Below are positions 19,845 through 29,526 of a stretch of 64,000 bases of DNA, piece after piece. The position numbers and the translations under genes are program-made. The stretch comes from an uncultured Phycisphaeraceae bacterium (GTDB lineage Bacteria; Planctomycetota; Phycisphaerae; Phycisphaerales; UBA1924). Each line of letters begins with the position of its first letter. Position 1 is the first letter of the stretch. The notes below the pieces were generated by a model that made no database searches, was not told the DNA's origin, and was given only the letters and a program-made list of their open reading frames with translations. The stretch covers positions 1 through 64,000 of the forward strand of contig CALCCF010000103.1 of assembly GCA_937899905.1 (NCBI GenBank), in the 5' to 3' direction.

Positions 19845-20696
19845 TCAGAACGTCGCGAGGATCGTAATGAAGTACTTCAGATCATTTTCGTCGGCGTCGT
19901 CGGTGTTCGAGTCGTACTCGTGCTCAACGCCAAGGCGGAGCGTCAGGTTGTTCTCTTCCGAGAGCAGGATGTCGTAGTTCGCATAGCTGACGGCGCGGAT
20001 CTCGCCGAGGTCGTTGAGCGATGGGAAGACTTCCGTGCCGGCCGCGAAGGTCTGGCCCTCGTTGATCTCCCAGAGGAAGTCGAGGCCGATGAGTGCCTCG
20101 GGCCGGAACTCGTCATCGTCGGTGCCAAACTCGCGCGTCACACCAGCACCGAGCCGGCCCTTCAGGCTGGCGCGATCGTTGCCGCCATCGAGTAGCGAGC
20201 GGTCGGTCAGGAAGTCGTAGCCGCCACCTGCGAAGAGCTGAAGGCGCGTGTCCCAGTCCTCGAATTCGTCGAACTCGTAGACGCCGAACGCGAAGACGAA
20301 GTACCGCTCGCCTGGGAAGAGCCAATCGTTCTCGCCACGAAGGAGCCACTCGTTCTCCGAGGCAGACCCGTCTTCTTCGCCGTAGAGGTAGCGGGCCCGA
20401 AAGAGCGTGCGGAGCGCGTCGGTTTCGCGCTCGGTTTGGAAGATCGCGCGAAGGTCGAACTCGTCGGTGTTGCCGCTCGAGCCGCTGATGCCAAGCTCGG
20501 CCGAGCGTGTCCAGCCAGACCAGAAATCGGGCGTCTCATCGGCCTCTGCCACGGCGGCCTCATCGCCGTCTTGGGCTTCTTCCTGGGTGGCCGCAAACGG
20601 CAACGCGGGCAGCCCGAAGTCTGACGCCCAGGCGGGCGCCACACACGCGGCAGTCAGTGCGCAGGCGAGGATTCGGAATCTGTTTGAATCGGGCAT
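19845..20696 (-). CDS. DUF481 (YdiY-like) outer membrane protein
   Basis: Signal peptide; alternating beta pattern LGISGSSGNTDEFDLRAIFQTERETDALRTLFRARYLYGEEDG. Confidence 0.78.
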   Translation of the reverse strand: MPDSNRFRILACALTAACVAPAWASDFGLPALPFAATQEEAQDGDEAAVAEADETPDFWSGWTRSAELGISGSSGNTDEFDLRAIFQTERETDALRTLFRARYLYGEEDGSASENEWLLRGENDWLFPGERYFVFAFGVYEFDEFEDWDTRLQLFAGGGYDFLTDRSLLDGGNDRASLKGRLGAGVTREFGTDDDEFRPEALIGLDFLWEINEGQTFAAGTEVFPSLNDLGEIRAVSYANYDILLSEENNLTLRLGVEHEYDSNTDDADENDLKYFITILATF

Positions 20697-20852
20697 CCGA
20701 CTTCTCCTTCTCCGGGATGCTGGATCGATGCGGGGCCCCACGAACGGATGGATGCCCGCAGCAAAATCGGGGAGCGAGTTTATCGCCAACGGGTCCGAGA
20801 GTCGAAGGGCGAACCTCTCCATTCTCAGCGGGCTAGTGTCCGATGAACGAGT

Positions 20853-21572
20853 ATGGTGGATCCGACCTCAACACGCCGGCAGGTGCTGTACGCGTCGCTC
20901 GCCCTGGGCGGCCTGCTCGCGTGTGGCTGTGCACCCTCTCGCAGGCACGCTCTGGGGCCGCCCTCGCCGGCCTGGCCGCTGGATCGGCGGCACACCACGG
21001 GCAGGGAGGCCACCACACCACGACCGGCCCCGAGGACGACGCCGCGGGCGGCTCAAGCCCCTGGTGGCGTTTTCCCTCGCTCATCATGGACTTCCTCCGG
21101 CCCGACGCTGGCACTGGCCAATCGCATGGGCCGAATCGAGCGCATCACGATCCACCACGATGCCATGCCGTCCTCGGGCTTCCGTACGGCGGCGGACTCG
21201 AAGGATCGGCTCAACGACATCCTTCGTGCGCACCGCAACAACGGCTGGGCGGACATCGGCTATCACTACGCCATTGACCCCATGGGCAACGTGTGGGCGG
21301 CCCGGCCGGTGCAGCTTCAAGGCGCCCACGTCCGCGATTGGAACGAACGCAACCTTGGCATCATGATGATGGGCAACTTCATGCACGAGCAGCCGACGCC
21401 GCGCGCGACCGCGGCACTCCAGGCTCTCGTCGCCAGCGAGAGCGCTCGGTACCGTGTGCCGTCGGGCCGAGTCGCCACGCATCGCGAACTCGCGAACACC
21501 GCGTGCCCGGGCGATTCCCTCCAGCGTCAGATCAACGCCTCACGGTCGCGACGCGACTCGGGCTTCGGTTAA
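20853..21572 (+). CDS. peptidoglycan-recognition-type N-acetylmuramoyl-L-alanine amidase, exported
   Basis: TRRQVLYASLALGGLLACGC N-terminus; ITIHHDAMPSSG, DIGYHYAIDPMGNVWAARP, VATHRELANTACPGDSL. Confidence 0.87.
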   Translation: MVDPTSTRRQVLYASLALGGLLACGCAPSRRHALGPPSPAWPLDRRHTTGREATTPRPAPRTTPRAAQAPGGVFPRSSWTSSGPTLALANRMGRIERITIHHDAMPSSGFRTAADSKDRLNDILRAHRNNGWADIGYHYAIDPMGNVWAARPVQLQGAHVRDWNERNLGIMMMGNFMHEQPTPRATAALQALVASESARYRVPSGRVATHRELANTACPGDSLQRQINASRSRRDSGFG

Positions 21573-21582
21573 ACGACTCGAA

Positions 21583-22404
21583 TCAGTCGGTTTCGGGGGC
21601 TTGGTTGGGCTCGGCGTCATCCGTTGTCGTCGATCCGAAGATCGAGCTGCCGACGCGCACGAGGTTTGCGCCTTCTTCGATCGCGACCTCGTAGTCGCCG
21701 GACATGCCCATCGAGAGGATGTTGAACGAGGGATCGACCATGCCCTCTGTCTGGACTTCCTCGAAAAGCTCTCGGCAGCGTTGGAACACCGGGCGGCTAT
21801 CTTCGGCGTGCTCGCCATCGGGCGCGATGGTCATCATGCCGCGCAGCTTGAGGTGGATCATCGAGTGGATCTGCTCGACCACGTGCAGCACGGCGGGTGA
21901 TGGGCATCCGGCCTTGCCGGCCTCGCCGGAGCAGTTTACCTGAAGCAGGATCTCGACCGGCTTGTCACGCTTGAGGCCAATCTCCTGCAACTCCTCGGCA
22001 ACGCGCAGGCTATCGACGCTATGGATCAGGCGGCAGGCGTCGGCGACCTGGCGGGTCTTGTTGCGCTGCAGGCGGCCGATCATGTGCCAGCGGATCGGCT
22101 CATGAGATCGCGCAGAGGGATCCCCTCCCAGCACGGCCCCCATCGCGCGCATTCGCGAGACGTGCTCGTCGAGCATGGTCGCCCGCTGGAGCAGCTGCTG
22201 CACGCGGTTCTCGCCGAAATCGCGATGTCCGGCCTGGACGAGCTGGAGGATCTGCTCGGGCTCGGCGTACTTGGTGACGGCGACGAGGAGGACCTGGTCG
22301 GCCGGCTTGCCCGCGCGGGCCGCCGCCTTTTCGATGCTTTCGCGCACGGTTGCGTAGCGATGGAGGAGGTCGCCCTCGGACGCGGTATGCCCAGCCGTTG
22401 TCAT
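21583..22404 (-). CDS. YggS/PLPBP-family PLP-dependent protein
   Basis: VLLVAVTKYAEPEQILQLVQAGHRDFGENRVQQ; WHMIGRLQRNK; LSMGMSGDYEVAIEEGANLVRVGSSIFG. Confidence 0.93.
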   Translation of the reverse strand: MTTAGHTASEGDLLHRYATVRESIEKAAARAGKPADQVLLVAVTKYAEPEQILQLVQAGHRDFGENRVQQLLQRATMLDEHVSRMRAMGAVLGGDPSARSHEPIRWHMIGRLQRNKTRQVADACRLIHSVDSLRVAEELQEIGLKRDKPVEILLQVNCSGEAGKAGCPSPAVLHVVEQIHSMIHLKLRGMMTIAPDGEHAEDSRPVFQRCRELFEEVQTEGMVDPSFNILSMGMSGDYEVAIEEGANLVRVGSSIFGSTTTDDAEPNQAPETD

Positions 22405-22481
22405 GAACGTAGCATACTCCTTTAGGCGAACCGCCGCACGGCAACAGCCACCAACCCGCATGATCCCGGAGCACCCGACGC

Positions 22482-22970
22482 ATGGCCGTGACCACCGACC
22501 TGCCAACCCTGAGCCAGCCGATCGAGGTCGGCCAGCCCGCGCCCGACTTCACACTGATGACCCAAGCCCGCGAAGAGTGGACGCTGAGTGAGGCCCTGGA
22601 GAAGGGCGACGTCGCCCTGTGCTTTTACCCCATGGACTTCAGCCCGGTGTGCTCGACCGAGATGAAGTGTGTGGCCGACGAGTTCGGCTCATGGAACGAC
22701 AAGGGCGTGCAGGTCGTCGGCGTGTCGTGCGATAGCTTCTTCACGCACGAGGCCTGGGCCAAGGAGCTCGGCCTCAAGCAGACGCTGCTAGCCGACATGC
22801 ACCGTGCGGTCTCCAAGGCGTATGGCTTCTACTGGGCAGACCTGAACATCGCGAGCCGAGGAACGGTGCTGATCACCAAGGGCGACAGCGGCCCCACCGT
22901 CAAGTGGGTGCAGGCCCGCGACATTCCCAACGCGATGGACTTCAACGACCTGCTCGCGCAGATCGGCTAA
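22482..22970 (+). CDS. peroxiredoxin (AhpC/TSA, AhpE/Bcp-like)
   Basis: GQPAPDFTLMTQ; CFYPMDFSPVCSTEM peroxidatic Cys motif. Confidence 0.92.
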   Translation: MAVTTDLPTLSQPIEVGQPAPDFTLMTQAREEWTLSEALEKGDVALCFYPMDFSPVCSTEMKCVADEFGSWNDKGVQVVGVSCDSFFTHEAWAKELGLKQTLLADMHRAVSKAYGFYWADLNIASRGTVLITKGDSGPTVKWVQARDIPNAMDFNDLLAQIG

Positions 22971-22972
22971 GC

Positions 22973-23968
22973 CTAGAGCTCGATAACCTCGCCGCGCTCG
23001 GCGCCCCGGAATCCGCGCCTTTCGATTTCCCGGCGGGCATCCGTCTCGGGCCACTGCGCCGGGTTCGTGTGGTTCAGGTGCAGGAACCGCACACGCTCGC
23101 GCCGCTCGAATGGGAGCGCGTCGAAGAGCTCCATGGACTCGGTGATCCGCGGGTGTGGGAACGTGCTCATGTCGCGCCCGGGGATCTCGTTATTGTCGTA
23201 GAAGGTCCCGTCGATGTACGCACGATCGACACCGCGCACGAGGTCGAGGACATCGACGCCCATGTCCGCCAGTTCATCCCAAGAGTCGATGTCTGGCAAG
23301 AAGAGCACGGACCGATTCGGGCCTTCGATGCGGAAGCCGACGACCTCGCTGTACTCCTGCCGATGCGGCACGAGGAACGCCGTGGCCGAAACGCCGGCAC
23401 CAAGCTCGATCGGTGCCGCGATGTCGATCACGCGTAGCTCGATATTCTGGCGTTGCACGAGCAGATCCCAAGGCCCATTCGAAGACAGGAACTCTGCCAT
23501 CCTCGGCGCGACGTACGTGGGCACGCGCGAAGCCCCCATCGACTCGTGTCCAAGAAACACCAGCCCCGTGTAGTGGCCGATGTGCGCGTGGGTGATGAGC
23601 ACGCCGTTGAGCTGGATGAGTGCCTCGGCCTCGGGATGCGCGCGGCTGAGCAGCCACGCCTGCTCGCGGATGTCGGGGGTCGCCTCGATGAGCCAGCGAC
23701 GGCCAGACGCGGGATCGACGATGCCCAGCGACGACGCGAACCGCTGCTTGGAGGGGTCAAGCCTTGCCGGATGATCCGCGGGCGAGTTGATCTGGGGTGA
23801 GCCTGCATCTTGGGCCGTCCCAAGCACAATGACGTACGGCCCGTCGCTCATGGCGCGGTTTGTCGGGTGTGGCGTGGCGCAGCCCGTGGCGACAAACCCG
23901 GCGGCCGCAATGCAAGCCATGCCCAAGGCTCGGATGACCCGCCATACCCCGCGATTCGCTGCACGCAT
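22973..23968 (-). CDS. PqqB-like MBL-fold hydrolase, predicted lipoprotein
   Basis: Lipobox-like AAGFVATGCATP; YVIVLGTAQDAGSPQ, VLITHAHIGHYTGLVFLG, VLFLPDIDSWDE, FLHLNHTNPAQ. Confidence 0.82.
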   Translation of the reverse strand: MRAANRGVWRVIRALGMACIAAAGFVATGCATPHPTNRAMSDGPYVIVLGTAQDAGSPQINSPADHPARLDPSKQRFASSLGIVDPASGRRWLIEATPDIREQAWLLSRAHPEAEALIQLNGVLITHAHIGHYTGLVFLGHESMGASRVPTYVAPRMAEFLSSNGPWDLLVQRQNIELRVIDIAAPIELGAGVSATAFLVPHRQEYSEVVGFRIEGPNRSVLFLPDIDSWDELADMGVDVLDLVRGVDRAYIDGTFYDNNEIPGRDMSTFPHPRITESMELFDALPFERRERVRFLHLNHTNPAQWPETDARREIERRGFRGAERGEVIEL

Positions 23969-24053
23969 GTCAACACCTCCCAAGCATGGTACATGCCTCT
24001 CGCCATCGACCATCATCCCGGGCACGACCTATTGTGTAGACACCGAGACCGCA

Positions 24054-24126
24054 GGCCCCGTAGCTCAGCGGTTAGAGCACGCGACTCATAATCGCTTGGT
24101 CCTCGGTTCGAATCCGAGCGGGGCTA
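24054..24126 (+). tRNA. tRNA-Ile2 (CAU anticodon, lysidine type)
   Basis: GGCCCCG acceptor / CGGGGCT, GCTC-GAGC D-stem, CTCATAA anticodon loop, CTCGG-TTCGAAT-CCGAG T-arm; body closely resembles the remembered E. coli ileX tRNA (GCGACUCAUAAUCGCUUGGUC), so Ile2 favoured over Met; no encoded CCA. Confidence 0.88.
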
Positions 24127-24499
24127 TTGACCCATTTTTTGGCAGTCGTACCACGGCACGCATCGGCTGTTCAGCCGCAGTGTAAATCGTGGCTTCTTGC
24201 TCGCGGCGCGGCTTGTCTCCGCAGCAGGCGTTGATCCGGTTTGCCTCCGATTCGGCGGTCGTCACGAGTAACTGCTCGCGTGCCTGACAAGCCGACCACC
24301 CCTTCGCGACGCGAGAGCGGCCCTAGGCGATCGCCGGGTGGCATACTACCATTTCGGCCGGCTGGCAAAGTCGGGCGCATCTGCGTGCACAGAGCCGGTT
24401 GGGCTGGCGTGCTTCGCATACCAGGCCAGCATCGCTGCGGGCATGCCTCGATCGCTCGCCGAACAAGTCTGGCAAGAGAGGGTCACCAAGGAGTTCCTT

Positions 24500-26236
24500 A
24501 TGAGATTGTTTCGGATCGCGGCCGTCGGAGCCGCAGTACTGGCGTCGGCCCAAGCCAACGCCCAGCAGGTCGAACCCATCCAGTTCACGCTCGACAACGG
24601 GATGGAGTTCATGCTCTATCCCCGGAGCGAGGAGCCAAACATCATCGCCGCCGGCTGGTTGGCCAAGGTCGGCTCTGTGAACGAGCGACCGGGGATCACC
24701 GGCATCAGCCACTACCTCGAGCACATGCTCTTCAAGGGTACTGGCACTATCGGCACTAATGACCTCGAAGCGGACCGCGCGTCTCACGACGAGCAGCGCG
24801 AGCTCCAGGAGCGACTCCTCTCGCAAGTCATTGATGTTCAGTACGACCGCTGGCGCCGCGGCGAGATCAGTGACCCATGGGACGCGACGTATGACACCGA
24901 CGAGATGCGCGAGATCCGCAGCGAGCTTCGTGAGGTCGTCGATGCACACAAGACCCATGTCGTAACCAATGAATTCGACCGGGTCTACACGACGAAGGGC
25001 GCGTCGGGAATGAACGCCTTCACGTCGCACGACCTCACGATGTACTTCATCAACGTTCCGAGCAACAAGTTCGAGCTCTGGGCGTGGATGGAATCCGATC
25101 GCCTCAGCAACCCATCGTTCCGAGAATTCGTCTCCGAGAATGGGGTTGTTATCGAGGAACGCAAGCAGGTGCTCGAGTCCACGCCCACGGGGCGTATCGA
25201 CGAGCAGATCGATTCGGTCTTTTGGTCGAGCACGCCGTACTCGTGGCCCATCGTTGGCTGGCCCACCGATATCAGCGGCTACGCGTATGACAACCTGACC
25301 GACTATTTCGACACCTACTACGACCCCAGCAATCTCGTGGGCATCGTCGTTGGCGACTTCAATCCCAGCGAAGTGAAGTCTGTCATCGAAGAGTACTTCG
25401 GCCGCCTTGAGACCACAAATCCCGTCATCCAGCCGGTCGTCACGATCCCCATCCACCCCGCGATCGAGAAGCGCATCGATGCCGAGTGCGACTGCCAGAC
25501 CCGCGTCCGCGTCATGTACCCCGCACCGCCCTTCCGGCACGCTGATGGCTATGTCCTGGAGGTCCTCACCGGCATCCTGAACGGCCGGACGGGTCGCCTC
25601 TACAAGTCGATGGTCGAGGGCGATGAGATCGCCGATCGAGCGTCGGCTTCCTATCAGCCCCGCAAGTACGGCGGTGCGCTGGAGTTCACGGGATTCCCCA
25701 AGAATGAGGCTACTACGGCCGATCTCGAAGCAGCCTGGGAGCGCGAGGTTGAGCTCCTCAAGACCGAGCCCGTGACCGAGCGCGAACTCCAGAAGATCAA
25801 GAACCAGACCATCGCCGACTCCTTCAGGCGACTCCAGAGTAACTTCTTCATTCTCGTCCAGCTCGGCTACTACGAGGGACTCGGCGGCTGGGAGTACATG
25901 AACGAGTCGCCCGAGCAGATCCAGGCCGTCACGCCCAGCGACATCATGCGGGTGGCGAACCAGTACTTCGATCATTCGATCCGGACCGTCGCGACGTATA
26001 CACGCCAGGAAGTGGATCTCTCGACCATGGATCCCGAGCTGGCTGCCATGACGCCGGAGCAGCGTGAGCAGGTCCAGATGATGCTCGCGCAGATGGCCCA
26101 GGCGTCTATCGATCAACTCAAGCAGGTCCTGCCCATGATCGAGCAACAGGCATCTTCGGTCCCCGCGGAAGACAAGGCCGCCTTCGACTACATGCTCAAG
26201 AAGCTGCGCGAGCGTGTCGAGGCCGAAGGAAACTGA
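24500..26236 (+). CDS. M16-family zinc metallopeptidase (catalytic subunit type)
   Basis: Signal peptide; HYLEHMLFKGT (HxxEH), ASGMNAFTSHDLTMYFINVP, downstream inactive half. Confidence 0.93.
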   Translation: MRLFRIAAVGAAVLASAQANAQQVEPIQFTLDNGMEFMLYPRSEEPNIIAAGWLAKVGSVNERPGITGISHYLEHMLFKGTGTIGTNDLEADRASHDEQRELQERLLSQVIDVQYDRWRRGEISDPWDATYDTDEMREIRSELREVVDAHKTHVVTNEFDRVYTTKGASGMNAFTSHDLTMYFINVPSNKFELWAWMESDRLSNPSFREFVSENGVVIEERKQVLESTPTGRIDEQIDSVFWSSTPYSWPIVGWPTDISGYAYDNLTDYFDTYYDPSNLVGIVVGDFNPSEVKSVIEEYFGRLETTNPVIQPVVTIPIHPAIEKRIDAECDCQTRVRVMYPAPPFRHADGYVLEVLTGILNGRTGRLYKSMVEGDEIADRASASYQPRKYGGALEFTGFPKNEATTADLEAAWEREVELLKTEPVTERELQKIKNQTIADSFRRLQSNFFILVQLGYYEGLGGWEYMNESPEQIQAVTPSDIMRVANQYFDHSIRTVATYTRQEVDLSTMDPELAAMTPEQREQVQMMLAQMAQASIDQLKQVLPMIEQQASSVPAEDKAAFDYMLKKLRERVEAEGN

Positions 26237-26258
26237 GCACCCCGGAGAGGAAATACCC

Positions 26259-27767
26259 ATGAATAGGTTTTACAGCATCACGGGCGCCGCTCTCATCGCC
26301 GCGACCCTCGGCACCGTCGCCACTGCCGACATCCCCGATCGGCCCGAGGAGCTCATCTTCAAGGAGCTCAATTTCACGCCGCCCGCTGCGGGCGATTATC
26401 GCTACGAGCTCCCGAGCGGCGTTCGTGTTTACATGGCACCATCGAACGAGTTTCCGCTGGTCAACATCACCTTCAGCTTCAAGGGCGGCTCGTACCTTGT
26501 TGCAGACGACAAGGCCGGCCTGAACTCGATGACCGGCTCGCTCATGCGCTCGGGTGGCACCGCGTCCATGACCCCCGCCGAACTGGACGAGGAGATCGCC
26601 TACCTCGCGGCCAACATCTCGACAAGTTCTGGCTCAACAACCTCGAGCGCCTCGCTGAACGCGCTCTCCTCGAACCTCGACGACGCGCTCGGCATCTTCA
26701 TGGACGTTGTCCGCAACCCGCGGTTTGACGACGATCGCAAGCGCATCCTCGTCGAGCAGAGCCTGGAAGGCATGAAGCAGCGCAACGATGCGCCCGGCTC
26801 GATCATGGGCCGAGACTTCACCCGCCTGATGTACGGCGAGGACAGCTTCCAGGCCCGAGTCTCAACCGAGGCGACGATCACCAGTATCACCGAGCAGGAC
26901 ATGCGAGACTTCCACGCGCGTGTCTTCCACCCGGGCAACCTCATCATCGGGGTGTCTGGGGACTTCGAGCCGCAAGAGATGCTCGAGACCCTTGAGGCCG
27001 CGATCCGGGGCTGGGAATTCGGCGAGAGCGTCCCCAACCCACCGAGTTCTGACAACGTCCCCGAGCCGGGCGTCTACTACGTGAACAAGGACGACGTGCC
27101 GCAAGGCATGGTCCGTCTCGGTCACCGCACCGTTGATCGCGATCACCCAGACTCCATCGCGATCTCGGTCATGAACGACATCCTGGGTGGCGGCGGCTTT
27201 ACCGCACGCATGATGAACCGGCTTCGCAATGACGAAGGCCTCACGTACGGCGTCTACACGTCGTTCGTGCGTCCTTCGTGGTATCCAGGCCACTTCCTGA
27301 CGCACTTCTCAACCAGCGGCGAGACCGTCGCACTCGCCCTGCGCATGGCGATGGAAGAGATTGACAAGATGCGATCGGGTATGGTGTCCGAAGAGGAACT
27401 CACCACCACGCAAAACTCCTTCATCGAGACGTTCCCGCGCACCTTTGAGTCCAAGCCCGCGATGCTTGGTGTCTTCATCAACGACGAGTGGACTGGGCGT
27501 GATCCCAACTACTGGGCGACATACAGAGACAGGGTCAGGGCCGTCACCCGCTCGGATGTCCAGATCGTGGCCAACGAGTACCTGCGGCCGGACAACACCG
27601 CCATCCTCATCGTTGGACCGTGGGAAGACATCTACCGGGGCAACGTGAACGAGGTTGACCCCAATCGACGCGCTTCCATGGCCGAGTTCTTCGGTGGCGA
27701 AGCGACCCAGATCGCTCTTCGCGATCCCATGACTCAGAAGGAACTGCCCGCCGACGGCGGTGGTTAA
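26259..27767 (+). CDS. M16-family peptidase homologue lacking HxxEH (non-catalytic partner)
   Basis: Signal peptide; M16 fold sequence, but the HxxEH position reads DDKAGLNSM; RNDEGLTYGVYTSF retained. Confidence 0.9.
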   Translation: MNRFYSITGAALIAATLGTVATADIPDRPEELIFKELNFTPPAAGDYRYELPSGVRVYMAPSNEFPLVNITFSFKGGSYLVADDKAGLNSMTGSLMRSGGTASMTPAELDEEIAYLAANISTSSGSTTSSASLNALSSNLDDALGIFMDVVRNPRFDDDRKRILVEQSLEGMKQRNDAPGSIMGRDFTRLMYGEDSFQARVSTEATITSITEQDMRDFHARVFHPGNLIIGVSGDFEPQEMLETLEAAIRGWEFGESVPNPPSSDNVPEPGVYYVNKDDVPQGMVRLGHRTVDRDHPDSIAISVMNDILGGGGFTARMMNRLRNDEGLTYGVYTSFVRPSWYPGHFLTHFSTSGETVALALRMAMEEIDKMRSGMVSEEELTTTQNSFIETFPRTFESKPAMLGVFINDEWTGRDPNYWATYRDRVRAVTRSDVQIVANEYLRPDNTAILIVGPWEDIYRGNVNEVDPNRRASMAEFFGGEATQIALRDPMTQKELPADGGG

Positions 27768-27794
27768 ACACGTTCCAAAACTGAAGGTGTGAAT

Positions 27795-27821
27795 GCGGGC
27801 GGCCCAAAGTGGGCCGCCCGC
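27795..27821. terminator. candidate bidirectional terminator hairpin between convergent genes
   Basis: GCGGGCGGCCC-AAAGT-GGGCCGCCCGC, 11-bp perfect stem; located between stops at 27767 (+) and 27947 (-); no clean T-tract. Confidence 0.65.
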
Positions 27822-27946
27822 TGCTTTGCGTAAACATGTGTTGCCGACATTTTGAGTTCATGCTCGTGAACACAGGAGGCAACGACAATCGAGCCACGCA
27901 CCGAACCGGCTCAAGATCGAAAGTTGTGCCCCAGTCGGACTTACGA

Positions 27947-29062
27947 TCAACATCCAGCGTCGAAGAGGTTCTGGAACGCCAGGAAGTCGAAGATTGTGAA
28001 GCTGCCGTCGTCGTCCATGTCGGCGCAGCTGTCTTGAGCGTCGAAGGAGTTCTGGAACTCGAGGAAGTCGAAGATGTTGATGGAGCCATCGCCGTTGAAG
28101 TCGGCAGCACACTGGCCGAAGCCGCATCGACTATTGGGGACGAGGCTGAACGCGGCATCGCCCGGGCCGAAGGGGCTGTCGAGCACCGAGACCTGCATGA
28201 TGTAGTTCCCCGGATCGAGCACGGTCGAGGCGCTGGACCAGTTCGGATCGGCAAAGGCGGCTTCGAAGTCGTCGCCGATGCCTTGCCCAAGCCCCTCGGG
28301 CTCGCTTGTCATGAACTGGTCGACCACGGTCGCGCCCTGCAGGATGCGGATGTTGAAGCGGTCGCCCGCGAGGTAGCCGTCGGTGATCCGAAGCCGATTG
28401 CAATCCTCGGTCGCGGTGAACGGCACGATGAGTGGGCTACCGGGGCCGGTGAAGGAGAAGGTCTGCCATCCGCCGCAGTCGACCTCGGCCGGGGCGCTGG
28501 AGAACTCGCCGACCGCGAAGCCCGTGGCGAGCGCGGTGGGGTTCTGGATCCGGACCGACGTGATCGAGTCGCCGCTCTCGGTGCTGAATGCGAAGCCCTC
28601 GGCATCGAGCGCTCGGATGGACTCGTTGATGAACCGGATATCTCCCCGGGCGGTGATGACTTGGATGTTGAACTCGAAGGTTCCCCAGCGACGCGGCTGG
28701 ACGTAGAACGTGAGCGCACCAACTTCGCCCTCGGGGAAGGTAAACTCGACTTCATCGGTGACGAGATCGGTCGTGTAGACCGCGCCTTCATAGCCGTGGC
28801 TCCAAGTAGGCCAATCATCGCCAATGCGCTCTAGGCGAAGGGCCTCGTCCCAGGTGGCGGTGCGTGGCGACAAGAGTCCAGCGGTCGGGAACGTTGGGTA
28901 GAAGATACCCGAGGCGCGGATCTCGAACGCGGATTGGAGGTCGTAACCATCGATCTCGGACGGCGGGGCTTCAGTACCGAGGTGGGTGTACGAGAGCTGG
29001 GCGTGGACGGCCGTGCTCATGGCGGCCATCGCGGCGACACAATAAGCGGAACGAAGATTCAT
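27947..29062 (-). CDS. secreted protein with C-terminal GC-type dockerin-like double repeat
   Basis: Signal peptide; C-terminus CAADFNGDGSINIFDFLEFQNSFDAQDSCADMDDDGSFTIFDFLAFQNLFDAGC. Confidence 0.82.
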   Translation of the reverse strand: MNLRSAYCVAAMAAMSTAVHAQLSYTHLGTEAPPSEIDGYDLQSAFEIRASGIFYPTFPTAGLLSPRTATWDEALRLERIGDDWPTWSHGYEGAVYTTDLVTDEVEFTFPEGEVGALTFYVQPRRWGTFEFNIQVITARGDIRFINESIRALDAEGFAFSTESGDSITSVRIQNPTALATGFAVGEFSSAPAEVDCGGWQTFSFTGPGSPLIVPFTATEDCNRLRITDGYLAGDRFNIRILQGATVVDQFMTSEPEGLGQGIGDDFEAAFADPNWSSASTVLDPGNYIMQVSVLDSPFGPGDAAFSLVPNSRCGFGQCAADFNGDGSINIFDFLEFQNSFDAQDSCADMDDDGSFTIFDFLAFQNLFDAGC

Positions 29063-29526
29063 GGGGACGACTCCTTAGTGCGGGGGACGCGATCGCGACC
29101 CTCGCTCATGGCGGTGAGGCACACCGCCGACCGGGGGAACAGGAATAACACGATGCGGTGATGGCTGCGGTCCCTGGGGTGGGCCGCGTGCTTGCCAGTA
29201 CCGACCACACTGGCGAGAACCGGGCCGATGGGGTGACACGGCCGGCTCAAAAAAAAATGCGTGGTCGGCAATCTGTCGATTTCGTGAGGATCCGTGTCCC
29301 CCGGCCACGATAAATCGCGCCTGAGCTACATGGGCAAAGAGAATTGGGCTCTGGATTGGGCGGCGCGTCCCCGACAATCCACCAGCCGCATCGGAGTCAC
29401 CCAGCCATGCAGATCGAGGCACCCACTGCCGATCAATGCTGGATATCGCCAGGACCCCGTTTAGACTGTCGGCATGGCCCGCTCCAGAAGAACCGCCTCA
29501 GTCCACATCGCCGCGAGGTCAGCCGC

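Noticed and set aside
24054-24126. tRNA-Met assignment for the CAU tRNA
   Set aside because: Body and anticodon arm resemble bacterial Ile2 (lysidine) tRNA much more than elongator or initiator Met; TilS recognition elements should still be checked by tRNAscan-SE/TFAM.
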